Shown here: piece by piece, positions 31,407-35,664 of the stretch | How positions within the stretch are numbered: position 1 is the stretch's first letter | How the letters are laid out: every line of letters begins with the position of its first letter | From: Burkholderiaceae bacterium 16 | Lineage (GTDB): Bacteria > Pseudomonadota > Gammaproteobacteria > Burkholderiales > Burkholderiaceae | DNA: 35,664 nucleotides | Assembly (NCBI GenBank): GCA_000955785.1 | Contig: JYOD01000085.1 | Span: forward strand, 1-35,664 | Reading direction: 5' to 3' | Made by a program: the position numbers and the translations under genes | Notes under the pieces: generated by a model | Databases searched by the model: none | The model's input: only the letters and a program-made list of their open reading frames with translations | What the model was told of the DNA's origin: nothing

Positions 31407-32354
31407 CTAAGCTTCTCGGGTCTGCTGGAAGAACGCGAGGGGCACTTCCGGGCCCCATATCCACAACTGATCATCCGTTCCCACGACTGTCGTTGCCGGA
31501 ACTGTGTTGTCATAGAGGTCACCGTCGGCGTAATGCTCGACGCGGAACCCATCCGGATCCCACCAGTAGTCGAATACCTGGCTGCCAAGGACATGGCGGC
31601 CGACGCCCCAGTGGGCCTTGTAGCCCTTCGCCTTCAACCACTCATGCCCCATATGAACCGCGTCGAAATCCTGGACCTCGAAGGAAACATGATGGACGTT
31701 CGTAGCTTCCGCCTTTGCGATCAGAAGCGTGTGGTGATCGGTAGGTGTCGTGCCCTGATCACAACGCATGAAGAAGCCGAGGTATTCGTCTGTGGAGCCG
31801 GCTTGCAGCATCGAGTCTGAAACAATCATGCCCAGGTTGCGAACAGCCCAGTCCCTTGCTGCCACGGGATCAGGTACGCCCAAGGCGATATGCCCCAGGC
31901 GAAGCACCTGGCACGGTCCGCCACGGGGCCGTTGTGGTACGTTGAAGCGTGCCTTCCGGATGCCCTCATTAAGCACAGACGGCGGATGCACCGGCAACTC
32001 CGCGACGTCCTCGATGCCGTGAACCAATTCGAGTCTTACCCCGCCTGGCAACTCGACGTCAACACACAGGCCACCGCCGGGACGGTCGAGTTCACGAATC
32101 CGCGACGCCCCCTCGAAATGCATCGCATGCGTCAGATCTTCCACACTGCCCACTTCGAGGCCGATCGCCTTGAGCGACGGTTCGGCGGCCTGTTCTGCCA
32201 CATAAAGATAGGGACTGGATAGAGCCCCTCTGAAATAGGCGGCGCGCCCAGGCCAATCTACGGGAACAAGGCCAAAGTCAGCCATGAAACCCTGAGTCTT
32301 GGCGAGGTCGCTAACCCCATAGACCACATATTTTCCACCGCGAATCTTAATCAC
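31407..32354 (-). CDS. Type I extradiol dioxygenase-like VOC protein
   Basis: A 315-aa protein with two VOC modules, the layout of 2,3-dihydroxybiphenyl 1,2-dioxygenase and catechol 2,3-dioxygenase. The putative iron ligands in the second module are His155 (LGHIALGVPD), His221/222 (VHHVSFEVQD) and Glu273 (FRVEHYADGD), with WWDPDGF before the Glu. All three are present, so ring cleavage is plausible. The GTG start at 32354 is chosen for AGGAGA 5-6 nt upstream. Third gene of the probable operon led by the dehydrogenase at 35019, after a 204-nt gap without a gene. Confidence 0.85.
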   Translation of the reverse strand: MIKIRGGKYVVYGVSDLAKTQGFMADFGLVPVDWPGRAAYFRGALSSPYLYVAEQAAEPSLKAIGLEVGSVEDLTHAMHFEGASRIRELDRPGGGLCVDVELPGGVRLELVHGIEDVAELPVHPPSVLNEGIRKARFNVPQRPRGGPCQVLRLGHIALGVPDPVAARDWAVRNLGMIVSDSMLQAGSTDEYLGFFMRCDQGTTPTDHHTLLIAKAEATNVHHVSFEVQDFDAVHMGHEWLKAKGYKAHWGVGRHVLGSQVFDYWWDPDGFRVEHYADGDLYDNTVPATTVVGTDDQLWIWGPEVPLAFFQQTREA

Positions 32355-32558
32355 AACGGTCTCCTTTCGAATATTTTCTTTGGCTACGGCGGGCTGGGAA
32401 TCAGGACAATCTCGTTCGAGCGTTCTCGGGTTTTCCCCCGTCAGTCAACAAGCCCGGGAACAGCTATATGCAGATGGCAGATGCCTCTGGCAAGCTCGGC
32501 AAGTCCACTGCGGTGATGTCGCCTCCAGATGCCAGCCTGCCGGCTTGGCCAGTGGTCT

Positions 32559-33413
32559 CTACTTCCTTGCGACGATGGGCGTTGTCACCGCCACGATGCC
32601 TTGCACAGCCACCTCGACGACCGATCCGGGCTTGGCGTAGATGCGCGGATTCCGGCCAAAGCCGACACCCGCCGGTGTACCGGTAGCAATCAGGTCTCCG
32701 GGATTCAAGCTGATCGTCCGCGTGATGAATTCGATGATCTGGGAGACAGAAAACACCATGTCGGCCGTGGTGCCGTCCTGCATGATTTCGCCGTCCACTC
32801 TGGTTGTCAACCGCGTGCTCGCGAGATCCACCGAGTCGGCGGTAGCGATGATCGATCCGATGGGGCCGCTGCTGTCGAGGTTCTTGCCAAGGCCCCACTG
32901 GCCCGTGCTGAGTGTCATGCTCTGAAGCTGGGAGGCCCGTCCACTCAGATCATTGAAGACCGTGTAGCCCAGTACCCCGTCCAGCGCTTCGTCCTCATCC
33001 GCTTCAAGCAGCGGCTTCCCAATGATCGCCGCCAGCTCGACCTCCCAATCGACGCCGTCGGGCTCCGTCGATGGCACTGGTACAGCGGTGCCCGACGTGA
33101 CCAGCGTCGAAGCCCAGCGCGCAAACAGATTGGGGAAAGGCGGCGTCGGCAGCCCGCCTTCCTTGCCATGCTCAACATAGTTGATTGCCACACAGATGAT
33201 CTTCGCACTGGGTGGAACGGGTACCGCCAAGGTAACGTCGGCCAGCGGGAGAGAGCCCTTGCGCAGTGTCCGTGCCTGCGTCAGCCAGCCATCCGTATCC
33301 TTGTAGAAACTGCCCAGGGACGTCAAGGGGGTGATGAGGCCATCGGCCAGGACACCGATGTTGGCCTCGAGTTCGACGCCGGCGTTGGAGGGACGATAGG
33401 CAATTAGGTGCAT
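32559..33413 (-). CDS. Fumarylacetoacetate hydrolase (FAH) family protein
   Basis: A 284-aa protein with an FAH C-terminal domain: VAINYVEHGKEGG, the metal-binding cluster DWEVELAAIIGKP (Asp122, Glu124, Glu126), FNDLSGRASQ (Asp155) and the closing LNPGDLIATGTPAGVGFGRNP. Members hydrolyse or decarboxylate ring-cleavage products such as acylpyruvates. The ATG at 33413 has GGAGA 6 nt upstream. Together with the dioxygenase-like and acyl-CoA-forming genes it suggests an aromatic or cyclic-compound degradation route. Confidence 0.9.
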   Translation of the reverse strand: MHLIAYRPSNAGVELEANIGVLADGLITPLTSLGSFYKDTDGWLTQARTLRKGSLPLADVTLAVPVPPSAKIICVAINYVEHGKEGGLPTPPFPNLFARWASTLVTSGTAVPVPSTEPDGVDWEVELAAIIGKPLLEADEDEALDGVLGYTVFNDLSGRASQLQSMTLSTGQWGLGKNLDSSGPIGSIIATADSVDLASTRLTTRVDGEIMQDGTTADMVFSVSQIIEFITRTISLNPGDLIATGTPAGVGFGRNPRIYAKPGSVVEVAVQGIVAVTTPIVARK

Positions 33414-33480
33414 GCGAATTCTCCATGGAGATTGGAATTGCCCTACTGCAATTCAGCAGGGGGTCACCGCAGGAGCGCGG

Positions 33481-33503
33481 CATCCGCCAATGGATGGCGG
33501 GAT
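33481..33503. repeat. Intercistronic hairpin
   Basis: CATCCGCCA and TGGCGGGATG pair around ATGGA with one bulge, just after the stop of the dehydrogenase. There is no T-run. It could stabilise or partly end the upstream transcript. Confidence 0.35.
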
Positions 33504-33513
33504 GAAATGAGCC

Positions 33514-35019
33514 TCAGGCGCTGCCGCTGAAAGCAAGGGATATGGGCGACGCCTGCTGGTCTGGTTCGGGCCATCGCTGCGATACAGTCTTGAGCTTGGT
33601 GTAGAAACGCGCGGCGTCTGGCCCGTAGAGATGGGATTCACCGAACTTCGAGCGACGCAGGCCGCCGAAGTTGAAGTAGCCCACGGGGAGTGGCACCGGA
33701 ACGTTAACCCCGATCATGCCGGACTCGATTTCGTTCGTGAAACGATGCGCTGACTTTCCGTCGCGGGTGAAGATGACTGAGCCGTTCCCGTAGGCGTGCC
33801 GGTTGGTAATGGCGATGGCTTCGTCGAGAGTCGCCGCGCGCATGATGCCGCGCGCCGGTCCGAAGACCTCTTCCTTGTAGAACTCCATGTCCCACGTTAT
33901 GTGGTCGATCAGGGTGGGGCCGAGGTAGTAGCCACGTGAATGGCCCGGTACGCTCAGTTCGCGCCCGTCTATGACGAGCTCTCCCCCCGCGTCCACGCAA
34001 TTGCCAATGGCCCGCTCCACCGCCAGCTTGGATTGCGCTGAAATCACAGCCCCGAAATCGGCGGCGGGATCGTCATAGGCGCCCACCTTGAGCGCCTGGA
34101 TCTTTGGCACGACGAGTTCGCGCAGACGCTCCGCAGTTCCTGTGCCGACGGGAAGCAGCAACGACACGGCCATGCAGCGCTGGCTCGCCGAGCCATAGCC
34201 GGCGGAGACGAACGCATTGGCCGCGGCCTCAAGATCGGCGTCGGGCATCACCACCATGTGATTCTTGCCGCCGGCGAAGGCGGCCACGCGCTTGTTATGC
34301 GAGGTGCCCTTCTGATAGATGTACTCGCCCACGGCCGTAGAGCCCACAAAGCTGACGCCTGCGATCCCGGGATGTTCGAGCATCCCGTCGACCACCTCCT
34401 TGTCGCCCTGTACCACATTGAAAACGCCATCGGGCAACCCCGCTTCCTGCCACAGGCGCGCAAACTCCAGCGCAGCGCTAGGCACCTTCTCCGACGGCTT
34501 CCAGACCACGCCATTGCCGACCGCCACGGCCATCGCAGTCATGACGGCAGGCACCATGATGGGGAAGTTGAACGGCGTAATGCAACCGACCACGCCGATT
34601 GGCACGCGCATCGAGAATACGTCGATATCGCCGCCGACATTGGTGGCGTACTCTCCCTTAGTCACGTGCGGCGCATTGGTCGCGAACTCGATGGCCTCGA
34701 TCGCGCGGCCGATCTCTCCCTTTGCGTCGGCCATGGTCTTGCCGTGCTCGCGACCGATGGTCTCGGCGAGCAGGTCGATATTGGCGATCATCAACTCGCG
34801 AAGCTTGAAGATGACGACCTGGCGCGTCGCATGCGAGGCCCGGCCCCAGCGCCGGCCTGCGTCGGTGGCGGTCGCGACCGCCCGATCGAGCGTGGCTCGG
34901 TCCGCATAGGCGCAGCGCGCGATCTCCGCCCCCGTCGAGGGATTGAATACCGGGCCAGTACGGGGGCCACTGCCGGCCTCGTGCTTTCCCGCAATAAAGT
35001 GCCCAATGTGTTCTGCCAT
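33514..35019 (-). CDS. mmsA: CoA-acylating methylmalonate-semialdehyde dehydrogenase
   Basis: A 501-aa aldehyde dehydrogenase with MMSDH features: CITPFNFPIMVP (146-157), VVWKPSEKVP (Lys174), FVGST, the catalytic cysteine in SASQRCMAVS (Cys282), and GGKNHMVVMPDAD, where ordinary aldehyde dehydrogenases have the general-base glutamate motif. This replacement marks the CoA-acylating branch. It converts methylmalonate or malonate semialdehyde to propionyl- or acetyl-CoA in this family. The ATG at 35019 (MAEHIGHFIAG) has GGAGG 10 nt upstream; the longer frame to 35079 is not needed. It heads the minus-strand operon opposite the LysR gene. A paralogue with a different substrate remains possible. 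Confidence 0.87.
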   Translation of the reverse strand: MAEHIGHFIAGKHEAGSGPRTGPVFNPSTGAEIARCAYADRATLDRAVATATDAGRRWGRASHATRQVVIFKLRELMIANIDLLAETIGREHGKTMADAKGEIGRAIEAIEFATNAPHVTKGEYATNVGGDIDVFSMRVPIGVVGCITPFNFPIMVPAVMTAMAVAVGNGVVWKPSEKVPSAALEFARLWQEAGLPDGVFNVVQGDKEVVDGMLEHPGIAGVSFVGSTAVGEYIYQKGTSHNKRVAAFAGGKNHMVVMPDADLEAAANAFVSAGYGSASQRCMAVSLLLPVGTGTAERLRELVVPKIQALKVGAYDDPAADFGAVISAQSKLAVERAIGNCVDAGGELVIDGRELSVPGHSRGYYLGPTLIDHITWDMEFYKEEVFGPARGIMRAATLDEAIAITNRHAYGNGSVIFTRDGKSAHRFTNEIESGMIGVNVPVPLPVGYFNFGGLRRSKFGESHLYGPDAARFYTKLKTVSQRWPEPDQQASPISLAFSGSA

Positions 35020-35180
35020 GATTTGTATGCCTCCGTGAGCAATAAGCCCGACTTGATTGGTTTGTCTCGTTCCCTGCACATGAAGACGCTTGCACCTCTG
35101 CGACTTCGAGCGCGCGCCCCGTTGCCACCCGATAGCGGCTTTGCAGTGACACCGTAGGGCCGATGCTACATCTCTATTTA

Positions 35181-35230
35181 TGCATTTTGTGTGGCAAAAT
35201 ATGCAATGTGGTTATGCGTTTTTGCATATT
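35181..35230. promoter_or_regulatory. LysR-type operator region
   Basis: A perfect 9-bp inverted repeat AATATGCAA (35198-35206) - N15 - TTGCATATT (35222-35230) stands just before the LysR start. An overlapping imperfect one is TGCATTTTG (35181-35189) with CAAAATATGCA (35195-35205). Multiple TGCAt half-sites in the divergent gap are typical of LysR autoregulation and activation of the opposite operon. Confidence 0.55.
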
Positions 35231-35240
35231 CGGAGGCACC

Positions 35241-35664
35241 TTGAATCAGTTCAATTGGGACAACTTGCGGGTGTTTCTCGGCGTGGCGCGGGCGCAATCC
35301 GCGTTGGCGGCGGCGCATGCACTCGACATGAATCAGTCCACCATTTCACGTCGGCTGGCGCGACTCGAAGAGGACATTGGATCGAAACTGTTTGACCGGA
35401 GCTCGCATGGCCATCGCCTCACGAGCGCGGGTCACCGCCTGCTGGAGCATGTCGAGAAGCTGGAGAGCACGCTCGCGACCGTCGAATCCGACGTCTTTGG
35501 CGATACCCTAGCGCTGAGCGGCGAGATCAGGTTGGGTGCCACGGAGGGGTTCGGCAGCTATTTTCTAGCGCCGCATCTGGCGCACTTCTGCACACGACAC
35601 CCTGGAATCACTGTCGACTTGCTGCCGATGCCGAGGAACATAAATTTGTCCAAGCGCGAAGCCG
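35241..35664 (+). CDS. LysR-family transcriptional regulator, 3' end outside window
   Basis: The frame from the TTG at 35241, with GGAGG 4 nt upstream, reads NQFNWDNLRVFLGVARAQSALAAAHALDMNQSTISRRLARLEEDIGSKLFDRSSHG, a complete LysR winged helix. The linker helix and the start of the effector-binding domain follow (LSGEIRLGATEGFGSYFLAPHLAHFCTRHPGITVDLLPMP). It is open to the right edge, about 141 codons. Divergent from the mmsA/FAH/VOC operon, which it probably controls. Confidence 0.9.
   Translation, partial: MNQFNWDNLRVFLGVARAQSALAAAHALDMNQSTISRRLARLEEDIGSKLFDRSSHGHRLTSAGHRLLEHVEKLESTLATVESDVFGDTLALSGEIRLGATEGFGSYFLAPHLAHFCTRHPGITVDLLPMPRNINLSKREA

Noticed and set aside
33260..33483. Minus-strand frame overlapping the FAH gene start
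   Set aside because: Shadow of the FAH-family gene, whose start, ribosome site and domain are clear.

Overview
The window looks like chromosome or megaplasmid of a Burkholderiaceae bacterium, most likely Cupriavidus or a close Ralstonia-type relative. The reasons are the high GC content, a Burkholderiales-type trimeric porin, many small catabolic operons each paired with its own LysR, HxlR or MocR regulator, and the style of the IS remnants. This placement is inference from gene style; no rRNA or other marker gene is present.

Left part (1-8486): an IS607-type serine recombinase fragment runs off the left edge. It is followed by a divergent pair, a DJ-1/PfpI protein and a MocR-type (GntR-aminotransferase) regulator. 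Next is a divergently controlled catabolic unit. An HxlR repressor faces an isochorismatase-like hydrolase, an alpha-ketoglutarate-semialdehyde-type aldehyde dehydrogenase, a muconolactone-isomerase-like protein, a small secreted repeat protein, a VOC protein and a secreted epoxide hydrolase. Two matching 17-bp operators (ACTAT-N7-ATAGT) lie between the divergent genes, and one fills the spacer of a TTGACA-16-TATACT promoter.

Centre (8970-20477): remnants of IS110 and IS66 transposases, the latter with a 57-bp in-frame tandem duplication, precede a complete siderophore locus on the minus strand. In transcription order it is a TonB receptor, then ATP-grasp ligase, NIS synthetase, MFS exporter, NIS synthetase, PLP decarboxylase and an HpcH/HpaI-type aldolase. 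The order of the five core genes matches pvsABCDE of vibrioferrin biosynthesis. Three junctions are ATGA overlaps, and Fur-box-like sequences precede both the receptor and the first biosynthetic gene. The aldolase may supply citrate, as SbnG does for staphyloferrin B. No ABC importer is present in the window.

Right of it (20676-24570) is an accessory patch: an array of very small, phage-like genes (truncated DUF1643, ASCH-like with an internal deletion, frameshifted zinc ribbon, three related YxG small proteins, a coiled-coil/TM protein). Five of the forward starts share a GCTAnnnT element (an extended -10 look-alike in four) placed 31-35 nt before the start codon. A hairpin-rich non-coding stretch and a decayed DDE transposase follow.

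Right part (24742-35664): an isochorismatase/amidohydrolase/DoxX/XapX operon, a porin, a PaaI-type thioesterase, an antibiotic-biosynthesis-monooxygenase-fold protein downstream of a perfect 20-bp palindrome, and a catabolic operon (CoA-acylating methylmalonate-semialdehyde dehydrogenase, FAH-family hydrolase, extradiol-dioxygenase-like protein). The operon is divergent from a LysR regulator cut by the right edge. The catabolic substrates cannot be deduced from the sequence alone.
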